Origin: Streptomyces sp. A0642
GTDB taxonomy: Bacteria > Actinomycetota > Actinomycetes > Streptomycetales > Streptomycetaceae
Length of the DNA: 64,000 nucleotides
Reading direction: 5' to 3'
Assembly (NCBI RefSeq): GCF_004795105.1
Contig: NZ_SSBL01000030.1
Location: forward strand, 1 to 64,000
A program made the position numbers and the translations under genes. This document shows positions 43,901 to 51,082 of this stretch, piece by piece (the stretch's first letter is position 1; every line of letters starts with the position of its first letter). Below the pieces are notes generated by a model that saw only the letters and a program-made list of their open reading frames with translations, did not search any database and was not told where the DNA came from.

Positions 43901-44826
43901 GCCAGGCCCTCTCCAAGGCCGCGGCGGCGACCGCGGGCCCCTCGGGCGAGTCCATCGAGCGTTCGGGGCTCACGGACTGGACGATCGGCACGCTGGACCG
44001 GGTGTTCGAGACGCGGCGGGCGGGCCAGCCGGTCAAGGCCTTCCCGGCCCTCGTCGACCAGGGCGAGACCGTGGCCGTACGGCTCTTCGACACGGAGGCC
44101 GAGCAGCAGCAGGCGATGTGGCGGGGCACCCGGAAGCTGATCCTGCTGAACATCCCGGTGAACCCGGCGAAGTTCGCCTCGGACAAGCTGACGAACCAGC
44201 AGAAGCTGGCCCTGTCCCGCAACCCGCACGGTTCCATCCAGGCGCTCTTCGACGACTGCGCGACGGCGGCGGCCGACCGGCTGATCGCCGCCCACGGCGG
44301 CCCCGCCTGGGACGAGGCCTCGTTCCGGAAGCTGTACGACAAGGTGCGCGCCGACCTGGTGGACCTGACCGTCCGCACGATCGGCCAGGTCCAGCAGATC
44401 CTGGCGGCCTGGCAGGCGTGCGAGCGCCGGCTGAAGTCGACCAACAGCCTGGTGCTGATCAACAACGTCACGGACGTACGGGACCACCTCGCCCGCCTCG
44501 TGCCGCCCGGCTTCGTCACCCTGACCGGGCTGCGCAGGCTGCCCGACCTGATGCGCTACCTGGTCGCCGAGGACCGCCGGCTCCAGCAGATGCCGACGAA
44601 CGCCCAGCGCGACACCACGCGCATGGAGAAGGTGCACGAGATGCAGGACGAGTACGCCTGGCTGCTGGAGCAACTGCCGCAGGGCAGGCCCGTGCCGCAG
44701 GAGGTCCTGGACATCCGCTGGATGATCGAGGAGCTGCGGGTCAGCTACTTCGCGCACGCCCTGGGGACGGCGTTCCCCGTCTCCGACAAGCGGATCGTGA
44801 AGGCGATCGACGCCGCCGCCCCGTAG
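40906..44826 (+). CDS. hrpA: ATP-dependent RNA helicase HrpA (DEAH box)
   Basis: A 1306-residue DEAH/RHA helicase. Walker A is GETGSGKTT near residue 97; other motifs are TQPRRIAA (Ia), IIDEAHERS (II, DEAH), VVITSATID (III) and NQRKGRCGR (VI). HA2 and OB-fold regions follow, then the long C-terminal DUF3418 domain that distinguishes HrpA from other DEAH proteins, ending AIDAAAP. In other bacteria HrpA rescues stalled, colliding ribosomes by pulling on mRNA. The ATG at 40906 (MSTSFADLQSQL) gives the usual actinobacterial length. The gene is bracketed by tRNA genes and terminators and is probably monocistronic. Confidence 0.96.
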   Translation: MSTSFADLQSQLAQLPLRDAHRLGRRLEGARRIRKPEAQQAVLDEIAAQATKAAGRLALRAGRMPALSYPEQLPVSQKKDEILEAIRDHQVVIVAGETGSGKTTQIPKICMELGRGVRGMIGHTQPRRIAARTVAERIAEELNTPLGEAVGWKVRFTDQVNPDATFVKLMTDGILLAEIQTDRELLAYDTIIIDEAHERSLNIDFLLGYLARLLPKRPDLKVVITSATIDPERFARHFGEAPIVEVSGRTYPVEVRYRPLLEEDSEDSDRDQITAICDAVDELQAEGPGDVLVFLSGEREIRDTADALGKRNLRHTEVLPLYARLSHAEQHRVFQRHTGRRVVLATNVAETSLTVPGIKYVIDPGNARISRYSHRTKVQRLPIERISQASANQRKGRCGRTSDGICIRLYSEDDFLTRPEFTDPEILRTNLASVILQMTAAGLGDIEKFPFIDPPDHRNIRDGVQLLQELGALDPEEKDPKKRLTPLGRKLSQLPVDPRLARMVIEADRNGCVREVMVIASALSIQDPRERPSEKQTQADQQHARFKDETSDFLAFLNLWRYIREQQKERGSSSFRRMCKQEYLNFLRIREWQDIYAQLRTVAKQMGIELNEDDAPEQSVHTSLLAGLLSHIGLKDTEKNEYLGARSAKFAIFPGSALFKKQPRFVMSAELVETSRLWARVNARVEPEWIEPLAGHLLKRTYSEPHWEKDQAAVMAYERVTLYGVPIVAQRKVNFGRIDQEASRDLFIRNALVEGDWRTHHQFFHDNRKLLGEVEELEHRARRRDILVDDETLFDFYDQRIPEHVVSGAHFDSWWKHKRRDEPDALDFERSMLINEKAGAVTKDDYPDSWRQGKLKFRVTYQFEPGADADGVTVHIPLQVLNQVTSEGFDWQIPGLREEVVTELIRSLPKPIRRHYVPAPNYADKFLDRAVPLQEPLPVTLARELQRMVGVPVTADDFDLSRVPDHLKITFRVVDERRRKVAEDKDLEALRVQLRPKARQALSKAAAATAGPSGESIERSGLTDWTIGTLDRVFETRRAGQPVKAFPALVDQGETVAVRLFDTEAEQQQAMWRGTRKLILLNIPVNPAKFASDKLTNQQKLALSRNPHGSIQALFDDCATAAADRLIAAHGGPAWDEASFRKLYDKVRADLVDLTVRTIGQVQQILAAWQACERRLKSTNSLVLINNVTDVRDHLARLVPPGFVTLTGLRRLPDLMRYLVAEDRRLQQMPTNAQRDTTRMEKVHEMQDEYAWLLEQLPQGRPVPQEVLDIRWMIEELRVSYFAHALGTAFPVSDKRIVKAIDAAAP

Positions 44827-44897
44827 GGAGCCCGGCGGCGCCGATCGGAGCGGCCCTTGCGGCTGTTCGTGTAGCGGCCCCACCACCCGGAGTGAGG

Positions 44898-44927
44898 TCG
44901 ACCGCACCCTCCGACCTGCTGTAGAGT
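44898..44927 (+). promoter_or_regulatory. Promoter of tRNA-Asp copy 2
   Basis: TCGACC (44898-44903), 18-bp spacer, TAGAGT (44922-44927), 39 bp upstream of the tRNA. TAGAGT -10 boxes recur before stable RNA genes in this window. Confidence 0.6.
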
Positions 44928-44966
44928 CTGTCTTCGCAGCCAGCCGCAAGGCAGCCGCGAAAACCT

Positions 44967-45041
44967 GGTCCTGTGGAGCAGTTTGGAGTGCTCGCCACCC
45001 TGTCAAGGTGGAGGCCGCGGGTTCAAATCCCGTCAGGACCG
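44967..45041 (+). tRNA. tRNA-Asp (GTC), copy 2
   Basis: 75 bases identical to the tRNA-Asp at 40495. It stands alone with its own promoter and terminator. Confidence 0.97.
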
Positions 45042-45047
45042 CAGTAA

Positions 45048-45080
45048 CGAAAGCCCGGATCCCCTGGATCCGGGCTTTCG
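45048..45080 (+). terminator. Terminator of tRNA-Asp copy 2
   Basis: CGAAAGCCCGGATCC and GGATCCGGGCTTTCG form a perfect 15-bp stem with a CCT loop. Confidence 0.88.
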
Positions 45081-45180
45081 CGCGTCTTGACTCCGGTGTC
45101 CGCCGACGAGTACTCAGAAACCCAGGGCCGCCCCTGGGTTCCCGGGCGGGGCGGCGCGCATCCACCGGGAGGTGGCGCGG

Positions 45181-45789
45181 ATGACGGCATCCACGAGCGA
45201 GGACTCCCTGCCGGACCGGGCCGGAGCCCCCGAGCCGGCCCCGGCCCGGCTTCCGGCCGGCAGGAGGCCGCCCCGGCACGAGATCCGTGCCTTGCTGCGC
45301 GCCCACCTGGCGGCGGCTTCGGGCTATCGCCATCTCACCCGTCACTGCGCGGTCTGCGCACGCTTGCTGAGGCTCGCGATGGAGCCCCTGACGGCCTCAG
45401 GAGCGCCGGAAGCGGCCCCGGCCACCCTGGAAGCCCCGCAACCGCCCGGAGCGGCCCCAGCGGCCGCACCGGCTCCCGGGCGGCCGTCGGAGCGGGCCAC
45501 GGCCCGCACGGCCCCTCCCGGCCCCCCGCCGGACGCCGACGGGCACGCGGCCACTCCCGGCGAAGCGCCGGAACAGACCGCGCGGCCCGTGATGGGGCCC
45601 GGGCCGGCCGCCGCTCCCACGGCACCCGAGGCCAGCCCTCACGCCCTCCCCGGCCGGCCCGTCACCTCCGCGAGGGCAGCCCGTGCCGTCGCGGCACCCG
45701 CCTCCACGACGCCCGGCAGGGCCGAGGAGGGTCCCGACGGGCGGATCGGCCCCGCATGGACGGAGGACGAACGTCCCCCCGCCGCGTGA
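45181..45789 (+). CDS. DUF6274-like hypothetical protein
   Basis: A 202-residue protein of unknown function. Only the segment at about residues 28-65 (HEIRALLRAHLAAASGYRHLTRHCAVCARLL) looks conserved and matches short Streptomyces DUF6274 proteins, with an HCxxC motif that could bind a metal. The remaining 135 residues are Ala/Pro-rich and disordered, making this longer than typical members. The ATG at 45181 has GGGAGG eight bases upstream; the in-frame GTG at 45172 is too close to it. Confidence 0.65.
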   Translation: MTASTSEDSLPDRAGAPEPAPARLPAGRRPPRHEIRALLRAHLAAASGYRHLTRHCAVCARLLRLAMEPLTASGAPEAAPATLEAPQPPGAAPAAAPAPGRPSERATARTAPPGPPPDADGHAATPGEAPEQTARPVMGPGPAAAPTAPEASPHALPGRPVTSARAARAVAAPASTTPGRAEEGPDGRIGPAWTEDERPPAA

Positions 45790-46136
45790 CCAATGGCGCG
45801 CCGTTCTCCCGCCCCACAGTGGCAGGCTCGTACTTGGCAAGACTCGTGCGGTGTGACGGGTGTCACCGAATCAGTTTTCAGAACGGGTGGCTTTACACCC
45901 TTCCTACAACTGGCGAATTTAATATGTGCAATTGCACTACTTGGCGGGGGCGCTCCGGGAATCCCCCGACCGACCCGCTCCGGGCCTCCACCAACCCGGT
46001 CGCACCGCCTCTCGCCGAGGCCGGCACGCTCGCACGAGACCCCCGGGAGCCAACCGGACGCCCGGTTTCCAGCGAGGGGAGACGGCCGGGAGACGGCACC
46101 CGTCGAGGGCCCCGCGCCGGGCCGCGCACACAAAAA
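45790..46136. other. Intergenic region with AT-rich palindrome
   Basis: No gene is supported. An unusually AT-rich patch at about 45870-45945 contains the perfect 12-bp palindrome GTGCAATTGCAC (45926-45937) beside TTTAATAT, and a small GGGTG-CACCC hairpin at 45886-45901. It could be a regulator site or a promoter for an unannotated transcript. Confidence 0.45.
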
Positions 46137-46172
46137 AGATCGCGCTGGACCCGGCGGAGTCCAGCGCGATCT
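46137..46172 (-). terminator. Intrinsic terminator downstream of bldC
   Basis: On the minus strand AGATCGCGCTGGAC, an 8-base loop and GTCCAGCGCGATCT (14-bp perfect stem) run directly into TTTTTTG, a classical rho-independent terminator with a U-tract, which is uncommon in Streptomyces. It lies about 130 bp past the bldC stop. A second, weaker hairpin (GGCGCCCG/CGGGCGCC) is at 46201-46222. Confidence 0.88.
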
Positions 46173-46299
46173 CATGACAAAACCCGTATGACACAGGTAT
46201 GGCGCCCGTTGGGGCGGGCGCCCGTCATATGGAGCTATGGGTGGGCTATGCGGGTTGGGGGACCCAAAAGCCCAGTTGTGACGCGGCGACAGGGGTATG

Positions 46300-46506
46300 T
46301 CAGGCCTCGCTGCGCTGCTGCGGAATACCCGCAAGCAGTGCGCGGACCTCTGCCTCGCGGTACCGGCGATGTCCACCGAGCGTGCGGATGGACGTGAGCT
46401 TGCCTGCCTTGGCCCAACGGGTAACCGTCTTCGGGTCCACGCGGAACATCGTGGCAACCTCAGCCGGGGTCAGCAGCGGCTCGGCATCAGGGGTGCGAGC
46501 GGTCAT
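46300..46506 (-). CDS. bldC: Developmental regulator BldC
   Basis: A 68-residue MerR-like DNA-binding protein that lacks an effector domain. The winged helix-turn-helix spans residues 11-60 (LLTPAEVATMFRVDPKTVTRWAKAGKLTSIRTLGGHRRYRE), the full length and sequence of Streptomyces BldC. BldC binds AT-rich direct repeats cooperatively and represses early entry into sporulation, holding cells in vegetative growth. The ATG at 46506 follows GGAGG with six-base spacing. It is monocistronic with its own intrinsic terminator, and has a 520-bp upstream region suitable for complex regulation. Confidence 0.97.
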   Translation of the reverse strand: MTARTPDAEPLLTPAEVATMFRVDPKTVTRWAKAGKLTSIRTLGGHRRYREAEVRALLAGIPQQRSEA

Positions 46507-47030
46507 GAGCGGCCTCCTCGGGAGAACCGAACCATCTCGGTTCTTTCCTCTAAATTCTGCACCTTGACCCGCGTTGCCCGAAATGGCGGACGCGGGCCGA
46601 GTCGGTTATAGGACGAACGGCTTGTCCTCGGCACTACAACTACACCATCCGTCCAGCCACGTCGGCCAAACCGATGGAATTGCCCTCCCAGGTGTTCATC
46701 AGCGACGGAAGCCGATGGACCATGCCATAGCGGACAGTCACACCGCCGTGACGATCAGTCACAGAGCGATCAGGAGCCCTCAGACCCCCCATAGCGTGCA
46801 ATGCTGAGCATTCCGCCCTTACTTGGACGGAAGGAGTCCTCCCCGGACTCCTTGTCCTATTTTGGCACGAGGAGTAGGGAAGGACGCAAGGGCCCTGTAA
46901 GTGCTATCCATCACGCTTGAGGCAAAGGCCCGGTTCGGGACGTAGGTCCCGGGACCACTGAGGTGCGATTCCGCCCCCTCACCCTCACGTGTCACCTGGG
47001 TCACAGGTTCATGGATCGTCAGTTCGATCG
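46507..47030. other. bldC upstream region
   Basis: About 520 bp with no supported gene and noticeably lower GC than its surroundings. It must hold the bldC promoter on the minus strand. A hairpin AAGGAGTCC-TCCCC-GGACTCCTT (46831-46853) may terminate the minus-strand hypothetical gene that ends at 47031. An open frame of 77 codons at 46574-46807 on the plus strand has no ribosome-binding site. Confidence 0.5.
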
Positions 47031-47876
47031 CTAGTTGGCAAACTGGCGGTCCCTCACGGCCCTCCAGCGCTCCGCGAGACGCGCGTACGCCTCACTCGCC
47101 CCCTCGGCGTCCCCGGCGCCCAGGGCCGCGATGCCCTCGGCCACGTCCGCCGCGCTCCGGTCCCCGGCGAGCTGCTCCGCCGCCAGGGCGTGCACCAGCC
47201 CGCCGTAGTCCAGCTCGACGAGCGAGCGCGGGTGGAACTCCTCCAGCCACCGCCCGACGTCCACCAGTCCCTCGGTCAGCGGACCGTCGTCCATGGACTC
47301 GCGCAGCGTCTTGAGCGCCCGCGCCAGCCGGCGCCGCGCCTGGACCATCGGCGTCCGGTACCGCAGCACCGGCGGCTCGCCGTCCTGCCCGGCCTCCAGG
47401 TACTCACGCTCCTCGTCCGTGAAGAGCACGAACCAGCGCACCGGAACCTGCCACACCGCCGTCCTGATCCACGGCCGGGCATCCGGATTGCGCTCCGACC
47501 ACCGCTCGTGGTCGGCCGCGGCCTGCCCCCGCACCACCGGCGGCAGCACCGCGTCGAGCACCGCGGCGGGGAACATCTCCGCCAGCCCCTCCAGCGCCAG
47601 CCACCCGCGCAGCCGAGTCCGCCACGGACAGACGCACACCACGCCGTCCACCTCGGCGACGAACGCGTCGGCGCTCTCGTGCGCCGGCACGCCCACCGGC
47701 GGCGTCGCCGCCAAGTCGGCCAGGGAGCGGCGCAGTTCGTCCTGCGCCGTGGGGACCCGCTCGCGGCCCGCGTAGCGGGTCCAGTGAGCGCGTTCGGCTT
47801 CCGGGAAGGCCGCCAGTGGCTCGTACACCCGGAGGTAGGACGCGTAAGGGACGAGCACTGAAGACACCACCGACAT
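47031..47876 (-). CDS. Conserved hypothetical protein
   Basis: A 281-residue soluble protein of unknown function with no motif that I recognise. It is rich in Arg, Glu, Ala and Trp, with a likely alpha-helical fold (VQARRRLARALKTLRESMDDG). Segments such as VCVCPWRTRLRGWLALEGLAEMFP and WFVLFTDEEREYLE look conserved. Its position between bldC and valine dehydrogenase matches a conserved Streptomyces protein. The start is ATG at 47876, without a clear ribosome-binding site; internal GTG codons a few residues later are alternatives. Confidence 0.8.
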   Translation of the reverse strand: MSVVSSVLVPYASYLRVYEPLAAFPEAERAHWTRYAGRERVPTAQDELRRSLADLAATPPVGVPAHESADAFVAEVDGVVCVCPWRTRLRGWLALEGLAEMFPAAVLDAVLPPVVRGQAAADHERWSERNPDARPWIRTAVWQVPVRWFVLFTDEEREYLEAGQDGEPPVLRYRTPMVQARRRLARALKTLRESMDDGPLTEGLVDVGRWLEEFHPRSLVELDYGGLVHALAAEQLAGDRSAADVAEGIAALGAGDAEGASEAYARLAERWRAVRDRQFAN

Positions 47877-48052
47877 GCAGCGATCGTGTCACGCCCGTAC
47901 TCCTGGAGGGGGTGATCCACCGCACTGGCACGGATCTGCCCGCCCTGAGGACTTACGCTCTTGCCCAGTCGGACCGTCCGTGCCGGACGGTCCGGGGCCC
48001 TCCCCACCTTCAGGAGGGTCTTTCCGCCGCTTCGTACTTGGGAGTCACCACA

Positions 48053-49144
48053 GTGACCGATGTGACCGGCGTGCCTGTCGATGTACTGCACACCCTTTTC
48101 CGCTCGGACCAGGGGGGCCACGAACAGGTCGTCCTCTGCCAGGACCGTGCCAGCGGCCTCAAGGCCGTCATCGCGCTCCACTCCACCGCCCTGGGCCCGG
48201 CCCTCGGCGGCACCCGCTTCTACCCGTACGCCTCCGAGCAGGAGGCCGTCGCGGACGCGCTGAACCTGGCGCGCGGCATGTCGTACAAGAACGCCATGGC
48301 CGGTCTCGACCACGGTGGCGGCAAGGCCGTCATCATCGGCGACCCCGAGCAGATCAAGACCGAGGAACTCCTGCTGGCCTACGGCCGTTTCGTGGCGTCG
48401 CTCGGCGGCCGCTACGTGACGGCCTGCGACGTCGGCACGTACGTCGCGGACATGGACGTCGTGGCCCGCGAGTGCCGCTGGACCACCGGCCGCTCCCCCG
48501 AGAACGGCGGGGCCGGCGACTCCTCCGTGCTCACCGCGTTCGGCGTCTTCCAGGGCATGCGGGCCTCGGCCCAGCACCTGTGGGGCGACCCGACGCTGCG
48601 TGGCCGGAAAGTGGGGGTCGCGGGTGTCGGCAAGGTGGGCCACCACCTCGTGGAGCACCTGCTGTCGGACGGCGCCGAGGTCGTGATCACGGATGTGCGC
48701 GAGGAGTCCGTCCGCCGGATCACCGCGGAGCACCCCCAGGTCGCCGTCGCGGCGGACACCGAGGCCCTGATCCGTACCGAGGGTCTGGACATCTACGCAC
48801 CGTGCGCGCTCGGCGGCGCGCTCGACGACGACACCGTCCCGGTGCTCACCGCCTCGGTGGTGTGCGGAGCGGCCAACAACCAGCTCGCGCACCCGGGCGT
48901 GGAGAAGGACCTGGCGGACCGGTCGATCCTGTACGCACCCGACTACGTGGTGAACGCCGGCGGCGTGATCCAGGTCGCGGACGAGCTGCACGGCTTCGAC
49001 TTCGACCGGTGCAAGGCGAAGGCGGCGAAGATCTTCGACACCACCCTGGCGATCTTTGCGCGTGCGAAGGAGGACGGCATTCCGCCGGCCGCCGCGGCCG
49101 ACCGGATCGCGGAGCAGCGGATGGCCGAGGCCCGCCGTAGCTGA
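48053..49144 (+). CDS. vdh: Valine (branched-chain amino acid) dehydrogenase
   Basis: A 363-residue Glu/Leu/Phe/Val dehydrogenase that oxidatively deaminates valine, leucine and isoleucine with NAD+, supplying 2-oxo acids for macrolide precursors and nitrogen. The glycine-rich substrate motif with catalytic Lys is MAGLDHGGGKAVI; the NAD fold is VGVAGVGKVGHHLVEHL; CGAANNQLAHP is conserved. The length matches characterised Streptomyces Vdh. The GTG at 48053 has GGGAG eight bases upstream; the longer frame from 47816 overlaps the neighbouring divergent gene. It is divergent from the hypothetical gene and followed by a hairpin. Confidence 0.93.
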   Translation: MTDVTGVPVDVLHTLFRSDQGGHEQVVLCQDRASGLKAVIALHSTALGPALGGTRFYPYASEQEAVADALNLARGMSYKNAMAGLDHGGGKAVIIGDPEQIKTEELLLAYGRFVASLGGRYVTACDVGTYVADMDVVARECRWTTGRSPENGGAGDSSVLTAFGVFQGMRASAQHLWGDPTLRGRKVGVAGVGKVGHHLVEHLLSDGAEVVITDVREESVRRITAEHPQVAVAADTEALIRTEGLDIYAPCALGGALDDDTVPVLTASVVCGAANNQLAHPGVEKDLADRSILYAPDYVVNAGGVIQVADELHGFDFDRCKAKAAKIFDTTLAIFARAKEDGIPPAAAADRIAEQRMAEARRS

Positions 49145-49193
49145 CCGGGCAGGGGGCCCTACAGGGCGTCACCCCGGGCGCAGCGCCCACCGG

Positions 49194-49234
49194 CCCGCCG
49201 ACCGGCGGAGACAAGACTCACTCCGGTCGGCGGG
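49194..49234 (+). terminator. Probable vdh terminator
   Basis: CCCGCCGACCGG and CCGGTCGGCGGG form a 12-bp stem with a 17-base loop, 50 bp after the vdh stop. The following 220 bp to the DUF3073 gene contain no gene. Confidence 0.65.
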
Positions 49235-49457
49235 TCGCGTGCCAATAAGAGGTTAAAATCGCAGTTGACCAGCGGGGACGACCTCTTCGCTGGCCCTCTT
49301 CCGGGGCGCGTGATGCGGGCGGCGTACCGTAGGGCCGCGGAAGCAGGTACCGTTAAAGCACTACAGGCACGGTCTCTCTGCCGAGAGTCCGTTCTGAAAC
49401 ATGAACGCGTGTCAAGACTCTGGGGCCGTCGAGCCCCGTCACCGAGGGGGTCGAGCC

Positions 49458-49715
49458 ATGGGGCGCGGCCGGGCAAAGGCCAAGCAGACCAAGGTCGCCC
49501 GTCAGCTGAAGTACAGCAGCGGCGGGACTGACCTGTCGCGTCTGGCCAATGAGCTGGGCGCATCACCTTCGAGTCAACCACCGAACGCCGAGCCGTTCGA
49601 GGACGACGACGAGGAAGATGACCCGTACGCACAGTACGCGGATCAGTACAACGTCGATGATGACGACGACGAGGACGATCAGTCCGGTCCGTCGTCACAG
49701 CGCCGCGGCGCTTGA
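49458..49715 (+). CDS. DUF3073 family protein
   Basis: An 85-residue protein. The basic N-terminus MGRGRAKAKQTKVARQLKYS is the hallmark of DUF3073, a small actinobacterial family. The C-terminal half is highly acidic, with runs of Asp/Glu (DDDEEDD, DDDDDEDD) around YAQYADQYN. This strong charge asymmetry suggests binding to nucleic acid or ribosomes with an autoinhibitory tail, but function is unknown. The ATG at 49458 has GAGGGGG upstream. It is next to the convergent purF-purM pair. Confidence 0.9.
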   Translation: MGRGRAKAKQTKVARQLKYSSGGTDLSRLANELGASPSSQPPNAEPFEDDDEEDDPYAQYADQYNVDDDDDEDDQSGPSSQRRGA

Positions 49716-49732
49716 CCTCGCGCTGACACATC

Positions 49733-49763
49733 AACCCGGTCCGGGCCTGTCCCGGACCGGGTT
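49733..49763 (+). terminator. Terminator of DUF3073 gene
   Basis: AACCCGGTCCGGG and CCCGGACCGGGTT make a perfect 13-bp stem with a 5-base loop, 17 bp past the stop. The stem ends in TTCTGTG and may work from both directions, also serving purM. Confidence 0.85.
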
Positions 49764-49948
49764 CTGTGCTGTCCCGGTCCGGAAACTGCTGCTCGGGTGG
49801 GTGCGCTGTCCTCGCCGGCCTGGAACGACCCGGGACCGGGCGCCATGTTCATGGCGTGCGGGCCGCTCCGGCTCCCGTGGGGGGACCGCCCCCGGCGGAC
49901 GGGCCTTCCCGGCCCGCCCGCACCTGAGAGCATCCCGCGCGCCCGGGA

Positions 49949-51022
49949 TCAGCGCGCGTACCCGCCCACGAGCTCCGCACCCGTCGTGTGCGCACCGCGG
50001 TCGGTGATCTCGCCCGCGACCCAGGAGTCGACGCCGCGGTCGGCCAGCGTCGTCAGGGCCGCGTCCACCGATTCGGCGGGCACGATCGCGATCATGCCGA
50101 CGCCCATGTTCAGCGTCTTCTCCAGCTCCAGCTGCTCCACCCGGCCGGCCTTGCCGACGAGGTCGAACACCGCGCCGGGCGTCCAGGTCGAACGGTCCAC
50201 CGTCGCGTGCAGCCCGTCGGGGATGACCCGGGCCAGGTTGTTGGCCAGGCCGCCACCGGTGACGTGGCTGAAGCCGTGCACCTCGGTCGTACGGGTCAGC
50301 GCCAGGCAGTCCAGGGAGTAGATCCGGGTGGGCTCCAGGAGCTCCTCGCCGAGCGTCCGGCCGAACTCCTCGACCTCGCGGTCCAGCGTCCATCCGGCCC
50401 GGTCGAAGACGACGTGGCGGACGAGCGAGTACCCGTTGGAGTGAAGACCGGACGACGCCATCGCGATCACGGCGTCACCCTTGCGGATGCGGTCGGGACC
50501 CAGCAGACGGTCCGCCTCGACCACGCCCGTACCGGCGCCGGCGACGTCGAAGTCGTCCGGGCCCAGCAGGCCGGGGTGTTCGGCGGTCTCGCCGCCGACC
50601 AGGGCGCAGCCCGCCAGGACACAGCCTTCGGCGATGCCCTTCACGATGGCCGCGACACGCTCGGGATGCACCTTGCCGACACAGATGTAGTCGGTCATGA
50701 AGAGCGGCTCGGCGCCGCAGACGACGAGGTCGTCCACGACCATGCCGACGAGGTCGTGGCCGATCGTGTCGTACACACCCATCTGTCGGGCGAGGTCGAC
50801 CTTGGTGCCGACCCCGTCCGTGGCGGAGGCGAGCAGCGGACGCTCGTAGCGCTTGAGCGCCGAGGCGTCGAAGAGGCCGGCGAAGCCGCCGAGGCCGCCG
50901 AGGCCCGCCACCTCGGGGCGCTGCGTCTTCTTCACCCACTCCTTCATCAGCTCTACGGCGCGGTCGCCGGCCTCGATGTCGACGCCCGCTGCCGCGTAGG
51001 AAGCACCTGTTGTCTCAGACAT
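49949..51022 (-). CDS. purM: Phosphoribosylformylglycinamidine cyclo-ligase
   Basis: A 357-residue AIR synthetase, the ATP-dependent step that closes the imidazole ring of AIR from FGAM in purine synthesis. The N-terminus has the conserved SYAAAGVDIEAGDRAVELMK. The ATP-site motifs SATDGVGTKVDLA and HDLVGMVVDDLVVCGAEPLF are intact, with HVTGGGLANNLARV near the C-terminus. It follows purF by 60 bp on the same strand and is very probably co-transcribed with it. Confidence 0.97.
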   Translation of the reverse strand: MSETTGASYAAAGVDIEAGDRAVELMKEWVKKTQRPEVAGLGGLGGFAGLFDASALKRYERPLLASATDGVGTKVDLARQMGVYDTIGHDLVGMVVDDLVVCGAEPLFMTDYICVGKVHPERVAAIVKGIAEGCVLAGCALVGGETAEHPGLLGPDDFDVAGAGTGVVEADRLLGPDRIRKGDAVIAMASSGLHSNGYSLVRHVVFDRAGWTLDREVEEFGRTLGEELLEPTRIYSLDCLALTRTTEVHGFSHVTGGGLANNLARVIPDGLHATVDRSTWTPGAVFDLVGKAGRVEQLELEKTLNMGVGMIAIVPAESVDAALTTLADRGVDSWVAGEITDRGAHTTGAELVGGYAR

Positions 51023-51082
51023 TGCCTGGGATCTTTCGTGTGGAGATACGGGGCTGGTGGGAAGACTGCCGAGCGGTCCGGG

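Noticed and set aside
27187..45041. tRNA genes as integration sites of a mobile island
   Set aside because: No integrase, no duplicated tRNA 3' fragment as an att site and no composition shift beside any of the tRNA genes.
40801..45345. 1514-codon open frame on the minus strand opposite hrpA
   Set aside because: It mirrors a well-supported helicase gene, has Val/Arg/Leu-biased composition typical of antisense GC-rich DNA and no domain.
46574..46807. 77-codon plus-strand ORF upstream of bldC
   Set aside because: No ribosome-binding site, atypical composition, and it lies in the bldC regulatory region.
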